Shown piece by piece: positions 29,249 through 40,006 of a stretch of 64,000 nt of DNA; position 1 is the stretch's first letter, and each line of letters opens with the position of its first letter. A model generated the notes under the pieces. It was not told the DNA's origin and made no database searches. It saw only the letters and a list, made by a program, of their open reading frames with translations. This DNA is from Alphaproteobacteria bacterium US3C007. GTDB taxonomy: Bacteria > Pseudomonadota > Alphaproteobacteria > Rhodobacterales > Rhodobacteraceae. The stretch covers positions 2,232,001 to 2,296,000 of the forward strand of contig CP139918.1 of assembly GCA_034423775.1 (NCBI GenBank), read 5' to 3'. Made by a program: the position numbers and the translations under genes.

Positions 29249-29929
29249 ATGTCGCTTTGGTCTCGTATCTCTGAAGTTCTTTCGGCTTTGGCAAAGGGTG
29301 CGCCTTTGTCCGAAGTCTTTGCACGTTGGAGCAAGCCGCCCGAGCAAACCGTGGCCTTTACCATTGCCGTGATTGCGCTGGGTGCAAAAATGGCAAAGGC
29401 CGATGGGCATGTCACGCGCTCAGAGGTGCAGGCGTTTCGACAAGTGTTCCATATTCCCCCCGAGGCGCTTGAACAAGCCGCGCGGGTTTTCGATTTGGCG
29501 CGACAGGATGTTTCGGGGTATGAACATTACGCTGGGCGGATTGGCGCTATGTTTGGCAGCGGTAGTAAAATTTTAGAGGATTTGCTGGAAGGGCTGTTTC
29601 ACATTGCGACTGCTGATGACGATTATCACCCGAAAGAAAACGTCTTTTTAGAAAAAGTGGCTGATTTATTCGGGCTTGAGGGGATGCAATTTCAATCCAT
29701 TCGCGCCCGCTGCGTGAGCGGCTATGCTGCGGATCCCTACACAATTTTGGGGGCATCTCAGGAGGAGGCCTTTCCCATAATAAAGGCCAAATGGCAGGCG
29801 CTGGTGCGCGATAGCCACCCCGATCTGATGATCGCGCGCGGGGTACCCGCAGAAGCCGTGAAATTAGCCGAAAAACGCTTGATCCGGGTGAATGAAGCCT
29901 TTGAGAAAATTAAAAACGCCAAAAGCTGA
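29249..29929 (+). CDS. TerB-like plus J-domain protein (DjlA-like)
   Basis: 226 residues. A TerB-like helical domain (about 38-150, ALGAKMAKADGHVTRSEVQAFRQVF, repeated in IATADDDYHPKENVFLEKVADLF) is followed by a C-terminal J-domain (about 160-222) with the HPD motif in VRDSHPDLM. It would stimulate a DnaK-type chaperone. E. coli DjlA has an N-terminal membrane anchor, and no clear one is visible here. RBS GGGAAGGG. Confidence 0.85.
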   Translation: MSLWSRISEVLSALAKGAPLSEVFARWSKPPEQTVAFTIAVIALGAKMAKADGHVTRSEVQAFRQVFHIPPEALEQAARVFDLARQDVSGYEHYAGRIGAMFGSGSKILEDLLEGLFHIATADDDYHPKENVFLEKVADLFGLEGMQFQSIRARCVSGYAADPYTILGASQEEAFPIIKAKWQALVRDSHPDLMIARGVPAEAVKLAEKRLIRVNEAFEKIKNAKS

Positions 29930-30193
29930 TCGGCCCCCCTTGCCTTTGCGGCACCCGCAATCATCAGCGCGCAGCCCGGATCTGCCCAAATCAGAGAAGA
30001 TAAAGTGTTTCACAGTGCCTCAGCGGGTGGCATAGCTTGCGCGTTGCCGGTCGCCTCTCCTTCGAAGGCAGGCCGGTGAAGCTGAACCTTTCTGGGCAGC
30101 TCGCGCCGAGCCTTTCCTGTCAGCGGCGCGCGGTGGTTTAAGCGATGCAAAAAGCGCCTCTGCGCAAGTGCCGCAATGCTTTTTGGGGATAGA
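29930..30193. other. Intergenic region between convergent genes
   Basis: 264 bases between the TerB/DnaJ and ppx ends. It holds a GCTGAT...ATCAGC pair (29925-29967) enclosing TGCGG-CAC-CCGCA, which may fold as a bidirectional stop but lacks a U-tract. No gene is supported. Confidence 0.4.
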
Positions 30194-31732
30194 TTATTTT
30201 GCCTGGAAGGCAAAGCTGGCATTCATCGCGCGCGCAAGCGATTTCAAGCGGGCTTCGGCCACCTCACCATAAAGGCTTACGGCATCGCCTTCCAAAACCA
30301 GCTGCAAGGCTTTGGCATCCGGGGCCCAAAATAATTTAGCGTTGGTTTCCTCTTTATTCACCCACATCATGGCGCCAAGCCGCATCGCTTTACCCAAAAT
30401 TTCTGCCATACGCATCTGCTCCTGAGACAATAAAGAAAACAGGTTTTCGAATTTATGGCCTTTGCGTTGATTGCGATAGCGGTGCATCAACGAAAGCCCC
30501 AGGAATACTCTTTCGGCATGTTTCAACCCGCCCAAATTGGCCCGTGTAGCGTTGTCAAAGCAAATTTCGGCGCGATAATCAGGATGACCCCGCCAACTTA
30601 CATCATGCAGATGGCAGGCGGCTTTGATCAGGCGCGCTGCCTCGTCATCCGCGGTAGGGAAAAGCGGCAAAACAAATTTGAACAATTGCAAGCCAAAGCC
30701 GGGGGCGCGCGCATCTTTCATTTCTGCGAAGGCGCAGGCTTCAATCAGCGGATCTTTTTTGCGCAGTTTTTTTGACATTTGTTCGTATAAAAGCCCTTCG
30801 CGTATACCATAGCTGGAGAGGGCAATATCTATCGGTGTAAAACTCTCAACCAGCGCATCAAGAACTTCAATCGCGTAAGGTAGCAGCGCCATGCGTGCCC
30901 CCGAGATGCCGCATTTGATCCGCAATTTCTCAGGATCCGATTGGCGTAGGAAAGCGGCCGTTTTTTGTACTGCGTCTTTATCCATGCGGTATTCATGAAT
31001 CACGTGTAACGGGTAGGCACGGCGCTCCATGTCGATACGCGCCAGCGCGCGCCAGGATCCACCCACCAGAAACAAACGGTTATGTTGCGGCCCCATTTTC
31101 TCCGTTAACTTGGCCATGTTGCGGGCAATCAACTGCTGGCGCGCCGCTGCACCGCCTTGAAGCTCGCGCAACTTCAACGGGCCAATTCTTGCGCTGATGC
31201 GCTTGCCCACTTTGCCGTCGCCGATTTCGGCCAGCTCCATCGAGGAACCGCCCAAATCACAAATCAATCCATAGGCGCCGGGCCAGCCCAGTAACACGCC
31301 TTGTGCAGATAAGCGGGCCTCTTCTTTGCCCTTGATCACCAAGACCGCCTGACCGGTTTTCTCCTTTAGCTCTTGAACGAAAGCGGCGCCGTCTTGCGCG
31401 TCACGCACCGCCGCTGTAGCCACCGCGATCAAGCGCGGTATGCCCATGGCTTTTGCCAAATAAGTAAAGCGCAAAATCGCCGCCACCGCGCGCGCGCGGC
31501 CCTCGGGATTCAAGCACCCGGTTTCTGCCAGCCCCGCCCCCAAGGCACACATTATTTTTTCATTGTAATAATAGGCGGGCGAACGCGCAGCCCCGTCAAA
31601 CACCACCAAACGCACCGAGTTTGACCCGATATCGACAACACCCACTTTCGACAGCGCGACCAGATCGCCTTTTTTGCGCAGGCGCGAGTCAAAGTTTGCC
31701 TGCTCCTGTTTGGAAGGCGCATAGTTTGACAC
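30194..31732 (-). CDS. ppx: Ppx/GppA family exopolyphosphatase
   Basis: 512 residues. The actin-like ATPase fold begins VGVVDIGSNSVRLVVFDG (phosphate 1), with CDLGGSSMELAEI (phosphate 2) and an HD-like C-terminal region (HLHDVSWRGHPDYRAE). It removes phosphate from polyphosphate or pppGpp. It uses a GTG start with a 25-residue leader that roseobacter homologues also have. In related genomes ppk1 lies between hda and ppx. Here only 63 bases separate them. Confidence 0.9.
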   Translation of the reverse strand: MSNYAPSKQEQANFDSRLRKKGDLVALSKVGVVDIGSNSVRLVVFDGAARSPAYYYNEKIMCALGAGLAETGCLNPEGRARAVAAILRFTYLAKAMGIPRLIAVATAAVRDAQDGAAFVQELKEKTGQAVLVIKGKEEARLSAQGVLLGWPGAYGLICDLGGSSMELAEIGDGKVGKRISARIGPLKLRELQGGAAARQQLIARNMAKLTEKMGPQHNRLFLVGGSWRALARIDMERRAYPLHVIHEYRMDKDAVQKTAAFLRQSDPEKLRIKCGISGARMALLPYAIEVLDALVESFTPIDIALSSYGIREGLLYEQMSKKLRKKDPLIEACAFAEMKDARAPGFGLQLFKFVLPLFPTADDEAARLIKAACHLHDVSWRGHPDYRAEICFDNATRANLGGLKHAERVFLGLSLMHRYRNQRKGHKFENLFSLLSQEQMRMAEILGKAMRLGAMMWVNKEETNAKLFWAPDAKALQLVLEGDAVSLYGEVAEARLKSLARAMNASFAFQAK

Positions 31733-31795
31733 GATTACAAGGCCCCCCGCGGGTGGTTTATCTGTCTCGCTTTATGGCGGCCAGAATGCGCTAGG

Positions 31796-32491
31796 TCAAT
31801 CGCTTGAATGGTCCGCAGAAGCCAAAATTTTGCCTATCAGACTGCGCGTAACAGCCTGTTGTTTGCTCAGTGCGATACGGTCGATTTGCGCTACGATTAT
31901 CTGCGCGGATTTGAACGAGCGTTCGATACGCGTGACCAGATATTGAATGGCATCGGGGCTGGGAAATAGCTGCCGGTCTGCAAAGAGTTTCACCAGGAGT
32001 GCTGCGAATAAAATATCGTCTGGAGCGTGTAATTCAGCGCTGCGGGCTCCGGCCAGTCGAGAGGCTAGATCGGGCAGTTTAATCCCCCAAAAAAGCGCGT
32101 TTTCACGCCCGGTCATCAGCAACCAGCCCGGCCCAGATTTAATAAGGTTTAAGAGATGGAATAAAGCCTCTTCGGCGGCGCGATCACCGCTGATATTTGG
32201 AATATTTTCGACCACTATTGAGGTTTGAGAAAGCGTTGCAATCTCTTGGTTTGGCAGATCGTTGGCATTTATAATTTGGGCACCGCTGGTGGCGGCCCAT
32301 ACATGAGCAAGATGGGTTTTTCCGGCGCCTTCCGGGCCGCTTAGAATATGGCAATTATTGGGCCAGGAAGGCCATTCTTCAAGCATGGACAAGGCCAGCG
32401 CATTGCTTGGGCTAATAAAGAAATCTCCGCGCTGCAAAGAGGGCCGGCTGGGAAGATCAAAGCTAAGTTGTGCAGAAAGGGGCTTGCTCAC
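31796..32491 (-). CDS. hda: DnaA-related regulatory inactivator (Hda-like)
   Basis: 231 residues. Short DnaA-type AAA+ domain: N-terminal QLSFDLPSRPSL (clamp-binding QLxF/L-like motif at residues 8-12), Walker A GPEGAGKT at 52-59, and a VVENIP strand at the Walker B place. There is no DnaA domain IV. Hda with the sliding clamp promotes hydrolysis of DnaA-bound ATP. GTG start overlapping the perM stop (GTGA). Confidence 0.85.
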   Translation of the reverse strand: MSKPLSAQLSFDLPSRPSLQRGDFFISPSNALALSMLEEWPSWPNNCHILSGPEGAGKTHLAHVWAATSGAQIINANDLPNQEIATLSQTSIVVENIPNISGDRAAEEALFHLLNLIKSGPGWLLMTGRENALFWGIKLPDLASRLAGARSAELHAPDDILFAALLVKLFADRQLFPSPDAIQYLVTRIERSFKSAQIIVAQIDRIALSKQQAVTRSLIGKILASADHSSD

Positions 32492-33579
32492 GAGAGGTCA
32501 CTTTTGCCTTTATAGAGGCGACTTTTTTGATATTCGCCGGTAAAAAACCGTACCAAAACGCCAACGCTTGCCGCTACCGGCAGAGCGATTAACAAACCCA
32601 CAAATCCAAATAAGCCGCCAAATACGGATAGGGCGAATAACAGCCAAACCGGGTGTAGGCCGATTGACGTGCCAACCAGTTTGGGGGTTAGAAAATTGCC
32701 CTCAATGATTTGGCCGGATATAAATATTCCTGCAACAAACCAAAGTTTTGACCAGTCTCCCCAGAATTCAAAAACCCCAAAGCCAAGCGCCAAACCGCCG
32801 CCGATAATGGCGCCGAGATATGGGATAAATGTAACCAAACCAGCGAAAGCACCAATCGCCAATCCAAAATCCAAACCGATGGCCCATAAACCAAGCGCGT
32901 AATAACTGCCTAAAATAAGGCTCACAGAGCCCATACCGCGGATAAAGGCCGCCAATGTCCGGTCGATTTCACTTGCCAGCATGCAAATGGTACCTTCGTG
33001 ATCGCGGGGAAGCAGCCCTTTCAAATGCGCGGTCATTCGATCCCAATCGAGCAGCATGTAAACAGCCACCACGGGCACCACCAAAAACAGCACGGCCAAG
33101 TTGATCAAAGAAGCCGCTGAAGAGACCAATGCGCCAAACATCTGCTGCGCAAAGCCATCCAGCAATTGTGTGGCGCGCGCGCTGATAAAAGCGCTTACCT
33201 TATGAAAGAGGGCGCGCAGATCAAGGCTTTCTCCAATCGCAGCGGGCAGGATCGATTTAAGCTGCGCTTCGATTTCGATGATTTTTTCTTCAGAGAAGGA
33301 AAGATTGTTCAATGCGCTTAACTGTCCGATCAGCGTCGTTGTGATGAAGAGCAAAACGGGCAAAAGAATAACCAGGCTTGCCAGCGTGATCGCCAGTACG
33401 GCCAGGCTGCGCGACAAGCCCCAGCGTTCAAGTGTATCCGCCGCGGGATCAAGAAAATAGGCAATTGCGATCCCGATTAAGAAGGGTAATAGCATATCCC
33501 CCAGCACCCAAAACACCACTCCGCTGATTGCCGCTGCTGCGCCCCAATATGTTAATTGAACCTTGTTGGCTAAGGCCAT
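32488..33579 (-). CDS. perM: AI-2E (PerM) family transporter
   Basis: 363 residues, seven to eight membrane segments, with the C-terminal GFVTFIPYLGAIIGGGLALG and LTPKLVGTSIGLHPVW motifs of the family. The family exports or takes up varied small molecules. The name reflects homology, not AI-2 transport. AAAAGGGG lies before the ATG. It leads the perM-hda pair, overlapping by 4 bases. Confidence 0.9.
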   Translation of the reverse strand: MALANKVQLTYWGAAAAISGVVFWVLGDMLLPFLIGIAIAYFLDPAADTLERWGLSRSLAVLAITLASLVILLPVLLFITTTLIGQLSALNNLSFSEEKIIEIEAQLKSILPAAIGESLDLRALFHKVSAFISARATQLLDGFAQQMFGALVSSAASLINLAVLFLVVPVVAVYMLLDWDRMTAHLKGLLPRDHEGTICMLASEIDRTLAAFIRGMGSVSLILGSYYALGLWAIGLDFGLAIGAFAGLVTFIPYLGAIIGGGLALGFGVFEFWGDWSKLWFVAGIFISGQIIEGNFLTPKLVGTSIGLHPVWLLFALSVFGGLFGFVGLLIALPVAASVGVLVRFFTGEYQKSRLYKGKSDLS

Positions 33580-33754
33580 TTACGCACCCCTTTTATCTGT
33601 GCTTACAGTGCTCTAAGGCAGGTTTAACTGCAAGTCTAGCGGCAATAAATGGCGTTTTTATGTTGCCCAACCATTTACAATTCGCGGGTTTTTAGCGGTT
33701 TTTTGTGCCTCTAAGCCCGATAAATAGCCTTCGGTTTTAACCCCGCTTAGAGAT
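33580..33754. other. Intergenic region upstream of perM
   Basis: AT-rich stretch holding the perM leader (AAAAGGGG ribosome site just before 33579). With the doubtful ORF at 33755-34075 it makes about 490 bases of uncertain content. No other feature supported. Confidence 0.4.
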
Positions 33755-34075
33755 TTATGCGCTTACAAGCTTTGCTGTCTCTTTAAGCTTTGCGCCGCTG
33801 TTGTCGGTTTCGCCTTGGGAACCAGCTGCTGCTCGCGACCCTGCGCTTATTCTTTTTGAAAACTGGTTCTGGGGCGTTAAACCTGAAGGCATATCATGCG
33901 GCTGCATTACGCCATTTTCGTTTTGAACTGGGCCGAAAGAAGCGCGGCCGAGCAGGTTTTGGCCGCGTGCGGCAGCGTGGTCAAAGCTGCGCGGCAATCG
34001 GGCGATCTGTTTTGCGCATCGGGTCTCAGCGCTGCCCAAGGCCTGAGCTTCAAAAGCCTTTTTTGCGGGGCTCAC
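33755..34075 (-). CDS. Possible small protein coupled to the corrinoid activator gene
   Basis: A 106-codon frame whose GTG start overlaps the stop of the upstream RamA-like gene (GTGA), the arrangement of other real gene pairs here. Codon choice looks natural, but no domain is recognised and the C-terminal half is low-complexity (Ser/Ala/Gly/Lys). Open frames also exist on the opposite strand. It could be a genuine small protein, a decayed gene or chance. Confidence 0.3.
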   Translation of the reverse strand: MSPAKKAFEAQALGSAETRCAKQIARLPRSFDHAAARGQNLLGRASFGPVQNENGVMQPHDMPSGLTPQNQFSKRISAGSRAAAGSQGETDNSGAKLKETAKLVSA

Positions 34076-36120
34076 AGGGCGGGTTTGCGCGCCCGCCGCC
34101 TGCGCCCGCCTTGGCCTTCGCCACTGCCCGCGTTGAACGAGACTTTGGGCAAGTCGACCACCGCGTTGAGTTCGGGAAAGGGATCGGTTTTGTGGGGAAT
34201 GGCGTTCGCGGCAACGAAATGTTCTTGAAATTTCGGTTCAATCGCGGTTTCCACTTTGGTGATCTTGCGCACCGTTGCTTCGATTTTTCTACGGGCGGAA
34301 AGATTACTCAAAGCGATGCGGGCTCCGGTTCCAGCCGCATTGCCGGCGGAAAATACTTTCTCTAGCGGCACATCGGGTATCATGCCTAAAACCATTGCGT
34401 GTTTGCTCGAAATATGCGCGCCAAACGCGCCGGCCAAAACCACCCGATCTACCTTCTCAACGCCCATTTCATCCATCAATAGGCGAGCACCGGCGTAAAG
34501 CGCCGATTTGGCCAGTTGGATGGCGCGAATATCGCCTTGGGTCACGCTAATCACCGGCCCATCATCGGCGCTGCCGTCAAAAATCACGTAGGAATGCGTG
34601 CGCCCTTCCGGCACCATTCGGGCGGTTTGCGTTGCCTCGGCCGAGCCAAGCAAGCCGCTTTCATCCAGCAAGCCTGCCAGACGCAATTCAGCAACCGCTT
34701 CGATGATGCCCGACCCGCAAATTCCGGTAATGCCGCTGGGGTTTTGTTCCGCAAAGCCGGGCTCATCCGACCAAAGATCACAGCCAATCACGCGAAACCG
34801 CGGATCTTTTGTGATCGGATCAATTTCAATTTTTTCGATCGCGCCGGGGGCCGCGCGCTGCCCCGAGCTGATTTGCGCCCCTTCAAAGGCGGGCCCCGTG
34901 GGGGATGAGCAGGCCAAAACCCGCTGCTGATTGCCCAGAAGAATTTCGGCGTTGGTTCCAACATCAACGATCAGAACCAGATCCTCTGAATTTCCCGGCT
35001 CTTCCGACAAAGCCACCGCCGCAGCATCCGCCCCAACATGCCCTGCAATGCAGGGCAATATGTAACAGCGCGCAGCCGGATTAAGCGCGGTGAGGTCCAA
35101 ATCAGCGGCTTTTAGGCTCAGAGAGTCTGATGTTGCCAATGCAAACGGCGCTTGGCCCAATTCCACAGGGTCAATTCCCAAAAGCAAATGATGCATGACA
35201 GGATTGCATACGAACACAACTTCTAACAGCTGGGCCGTGCTGCAGCCCAGCTGTTTTGCCAAATCATCGGCCAATGCATTGATCGCCTCGCGCACGGCAG
35301 CTGTCATTTCCTGATCGCCACCAGAATTCATCATGGCATAGCTGACCCGGCTCATCAGGTCTTCGCCAAAACGAATTTGAGGGTTCATTACGCCCGAACT
35401 GGCCACGACTGCGCCCGTTTGTAAATCGGTGAGATGCGCCGCAACGGTGGTTGAACCAAGATCAATGGCCAAACCAAATATACCGTCTTCGTGCAGCCCG
35501 GGCCAAACCTGAAGAACCTGTGCTTTGGGGCTTGTATGATCCTGATAAAGGGCCACAGTTACCTGCCAATTGCCTTTGCGCAAAGCTGGCTGAAGCTGTT
35601 GCAGAACCGTCAGCTCCATCTGGATGCCCGCGATGCTCCATTGCGCGCTCAGCGCCCGTTCCAGCCGTTCAAGATCGCCCGTAGGCTCATGCATGTCGGG
35701 TGCCTCAACCTCAACAAAATATAATTTGGTGGCAGGCTCCATTTCGATTGCGCGATCGCTTGCAGCTTTTCGCACCACTTGTTTATGCACTTGGCTTTCG
35801 GGTGGGACATCAATCACGATATCGCTCTGAATTTGGGCTTGGCACCCCAAGCGCCGGCCAGGTTTAAGCCCGCGTTTCTCTTGATAGCGTTGTTCAACAG
35901 AATTCCATTCTGACAACGCAGTATCTGCCACGCTCACGCCATGTTTGGGAAATTCACCATAGGCGGGCGAAATTTGGCATTTGCTGCAAATGCCGCGGGC
36001 ACCGCAAACGCTGTCGAGATCCACGCCCAATGCGCGCGCTGCGCTTAGGACGGGCGTTCCTTTGGGAAATGTGCCACGTTTTCCAGAGGGGGTGAAAACA
36101 ACAAGAGGGTCTTTGGTCAT
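34072..36120 (-). CDS. ASKHA/DUF4445 reductive activator of corrinoid proteins (RamA-like)
   Basis: 682 residues. An N-terminal plant-type [2Fe-2S] domain has C39-x5-C45-x2-C48 and C93. A linker precedes a long actin-like ASKHA domain with GLAIDLGSTTVAAHLTDL, LIVDVGTNAEILLG and the GICGSGIIEAVAEL loop. Relatives (RamA, MtvA-type) use ATP to reduce inactive Co(II) corrinoid proteins during methyl transfer. No corrinoid protein gene is adjacent. The MttB-like gene at 48.6 kb is a possible client. Confidence 0.85.
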   Translation of the reverse strand: MTKDPLVVFTPSGKRGTFPKGTPVLSAARALGVDLDSVCGARGICSKCQISPAYGEFPKHGVSVADTALSEWNSVEQRYQEKRGLKPGRRLGCQAQIQSDIVIDVPPESQVHKQVVRKAASDRAIEMEPATKLYFVEVEAPDMHEPTGDLERLERALSAQWSIAGIQMELTVLQQLQPALRKGNWQVTVALYQDHTSPKAQVLQVWPGLHEDGIFGLAIDLGSTTVAAHLTDLQTGAVVASSGVMNPQIRFGEDLMSRVSYAMMNSGGDQEMTAAVREAINALADDLAKQLGCSTAQLLEVVFVCNPVMHHLLLGIDPVELGQAPFALATSDSLSLKAADLDLTALNPAARCYILPCIAGHVGADAAAVALSEEPGNSEDLVLIVDVGTNAEILLGNQQRVLACSSPTGPAFEGAQISSGQRAAPGAIEKIEIDPITKDPRFRVIGCDLWSDEPGFAEQNPSGITGICGSGIIEAVAELRLAGLLDESGLLGSAEATQTARMVPEGRTHSYVIFDGSADDGPVISVTQGDIRAIQLAKSALYAGARLLMDEMGVEKVDRVVLAGAFGAHISSKHAMVLGMIPDVPLEKVFSAGNAAGTGARIALSNLSARRKIEATVRKITKVETAIEPKFQEHFVAANAIPHKTDPFPELNAVVDLPKVSFNAGSGEGQGGRRRRARKPAL

Positions 36121-36219
36121 TCAAACGGGCCTATTCAAAAAGTTCAAACCTTGACGCGAATCTATCGTGATTTTTGGTCGAAAAATCGGCCGCAAACGTC
36201 ATTAAAATGTTTTTGTGCG

Positions 36220-37188
36220 TCATGGGGCTGCGGGGCTTTGACGGGCATCAAAAATAAACCCAAGCAGATTTAGCAGCAGTTGCGCCGCCAATATGCTGGT
36301 GGATCCGCTGGGATCGTAATCGGGGGCGACTTCGACCAGATCAATGCCGATAATCCGATGCGTCTTGCTGACTTCTTGCAGCACTTCGAGCACCTCATAA
36401 TAGAGAAAACCGCCATGGCTGGGAGTGCCGGTTCCCGAGGCGATCGAGGGGCAAAATGCATCAATATCGATGGTAATATAAAGCGCCGCCGCCTTCGGCA
36501 GCCGTGCGACGAGAGAGCTTGGGCCCAAAGCCCGCGCTTGGCGCACCGATATAATATCCGATCCCATCGCCCGCGCCGCCTCATAGCCTTCTTTGGCGGT
36601 TGAGCTGACATTGCGAATGCCCATCTGGGTTAGCCCGGTCACATAGGGTTTCTCAGCGGCGCGACGCATCGGGTTGCCGTGGCCGACGCGCACACCATGG
36701 CGTTCATCGACAAAATCGAGATGCGCATCAATCTGCAGGATATGAAAATCGCCCTGATCGTCAAACGCGTTGATACAAGGAATATTTACCGAGTGGTCGC
36801 CACCGATGGTGACGGGTAAGGCATTTGCCGCAAGCGCTGCGCGCACGCCCATTTCGATATTGGCATGGCTTTTTTGCGTATCGGTATGGATAATATCCGC
36901 ATCGCCCATATCGACCATACGCACAGATCCCGGCAGATACACACGATTGTCTTCGTGATCATAGGCGCCGGCATGCCCAAAACTGAACAAGGTTGACGCG
37001 TCGCGAACGCCGCGTGGCCCGAAGCGCGCCCCAGAGCGCCATTGCGTGCCCGCATCAAACGGTGCGCCTAAAATTGCAATATCTGCCTCAAGATTGCTCC
37101 AATCGGGCTGATATGGGCGCTTTCCAAAGGTGGATATGCCAACAAATGGAAGGTCCAAGCGCCCGCTTTCATAGCCATGTGTGCTCAT
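36220..37188 (-). CDS. Agmatinase-family ureohydrolase
   Basis: 322 residues. Manganese ligands are visible in GGDHSVNIP, QIDAHLDF (DxHxD) and ITIDIDAF (DxD), with IGIDLVEVAPDYD near the end. The third motif reads DIDAFCPSIASGTGTP, where most ureohydrolases have DIDxxDPxxAPGTGTP. Substrates in the family include agmatine, guanidinobutyrate and guanidine, so speB is not certain. AAGGAACC lies upstream of the ATG. Divergent from guaB. Confidence 0.82.
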   Translation of the reverse strand: MSTHGYESGRLDLPFVGISTFGKRPYQPDWSNLEADIAILGAPFDAGTQWRSGARFGPRGVRDASTLFSFGHAGAYDHEDNRVYLPGSVRMVDMGDADIIHTDTQKSHANIEMGVRAALAANALPVTIGGDHSVNIPCINAFDDQGDFHILQIDAHLDFVDERHGVRVGHGNPMRRAAEKPYVTGLTQMGIRNVSSTAKEGYEAARAMGSDIISVRQARALGPSSLVARLPKAAALYITIDIDAFCPSIASGTGTPSHGGFLYYEVLEVLQEVSKTHRIIGIDLVEVAPDYDPSGSTSILAAQLLLNLLGFIFDARQSPAAP

Positions 37189-37375
37189 GTCGGTTCCTTA
37201 TGGTTTCAAGGCGCGCAACTGGCTGGCGCGCGCGCTTCCTCTGCGCGTCGTTGCTAGAGGGTTTTTGCGCGAAATTAAACATCATAATCTTTTGGGTTTG
37301 AAACTTCTCTCGAAAGCCTCTTTCCTTTTCGGCCGGATCATGGAATAGCAACCTGTCAAACGATACCTGCAATAA

Positions 37376-38836
<1,461 letters not shown>

Positions 38837-38842
38837 TTAAAA

Positions 38843-40006
38843 ATGACTCCCGCTGCGCGCGTTCAGGCTGCAATTACCCTGCTTGATTTGATCTTGTCGG
38901 GGGAGAGCGCTGAAAAAACTTTGACCCGTTGGGGGCGTCAAAACCGCTATGCAGGCTCAAAGGATCGCGCGGCGATTCGTGATTGGGTGTATGATGCTTT
39001 GCGCTGTCGGCGCTCTTACGCGGCTTGGGGTGGAGCCGAGACGGGCCGCGCGTTGCTGATTGCAGCCTTGCGACGGCAGAATTTGGACCCGCAGGATTAT
39101 TTCACTGCACAAGGCTATGCACCATCGCTGTTAGCGGCCGAAGAGGGCAAGGCTAAGGCGCATATTTCTGCCGCTGAGCAAGCGGATTTGCCGGATTGGT
39201 TATGGCCTATCTGGCAGCAGGATCTTGGGGAAGACGCCGCCTCGATAGCAGAAAATTTGCGCGCGCGTGCGCCCGTGTTTCTACGTGTGAACCTAACCCT
39301 AACCACCCGGGATGAGGCGGCAGAGGCGTTGCGCAAAGAAAAGATTATTACCGCTTCACACGCCTTTGTCGAAACCGCGCTGCAGGTTTTGGAGGGTGCG
39401 CGCAAAATCAAAACCTCGCAGGCTTATGAAGCCGGTTTGGTAGAGTTGCAGGATGCGTCCAGCCAGGCGAGCATCACGGTTTTGCCGCGCGAAACAGCGG
39501 GCCCTGTGCTGGATTATTGCGCGGGAGGAGGCGGTAAAACGCTGGCCTTGGCCGCGTGGTTGAAACAACCAATTTTCGCCTTTGATAGCGCAGGTGAGCG
39601 CATGCGCGATCTGCCAATCCGGGCAGCGCGCGCGCAAGCTGAGGTGGTGCTGCTCGATCAGCCGCCATTTGCAGATGGTCCCGCTCAAAACCTTGTTTTT
39701 TGCGATATGCCCTGTTCTGGTAGTGGGGTCTGGCGCCGTGATCCCTCTGGGAAATGGACGTTAACGGCAGCCCGTCTGCGCGATTTACAAAACCTGCAAA
39801 GCGAAATTTTAGGGCAAGCCAGTGCTTTGGTGGCATCGGGTGGTATGCTGCTTTATGCGACATGTTCCGTATTAAAGCGCGAAAACAGCGATCAAATTGA
39901 AAGCTTTATCGCGGGGAATCCGTCTTGGTCTTGCCTGAATTCGAAGCAATTTTTTCCGTCAAATCAGGGCGATGGTTTCTATTACGCTGTATTACAGAAA
40001 GATTGA
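38843..40006 (+). CDS. rsmB: RsmB-family rRNA (cytosine-C5) methyltransferase
   Basis: 387 residues. An N-terminal NusB-like helical part (about 1-130) leads to a SAM-dependent domain with VLDYCAGGGGKTLALAA, FCDMPCSGSGVWRRDP (PCSG Cys) and LLYATCSVLKREN (catalytic TCS Cys). It probably methylates 16S rRNA C967. It starts 6 bases after guaB, so the two are co-transcribed. Confidence 0.9.
   Translation: MTPAARVQAAITLLDLILSGESAEKTLTRWGRQNRYAGSKDRAAIRDWVYDALRCRRSYAAWGGAETGRALLIAALRRQNLDPQDYFTAQGYAPSLLAAEEGKAKAHISAAEQADLPDWLWPIWQQDLGEDAASIAENLRARAPVFLRVNLTLTTRDEAAEALRKEKIITASHAFVETALQVLEGARKIKTSQAYEAGLVELQDASSQASITVLPRETAGPVLDYCAGGGGKTLALAAWLKQPIFAFDSAGERMRDLPIRAARAQAEVVLLDQPPFADGPAQNLVFCDMPCSGSGVWRRDPSGKWTLTAARLRDLQNLQSEILGQASALVASGGMLLYATCSVLKRENSDQIESFIAGNPSWSCLNSKQFFPSNQGDGFYYAVLQKD

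Noticed and set aside
30010..30222. 70-codon minus frame after ppx
   Set aside because: Overlaps the ppx end and has no homology or ribosome site; likely chance.
33790..34365. Plus-strand frames opposite the activator end
   Set aside because: Very Arg/Gly-rich, typical shadow of the minus-strand coding region.
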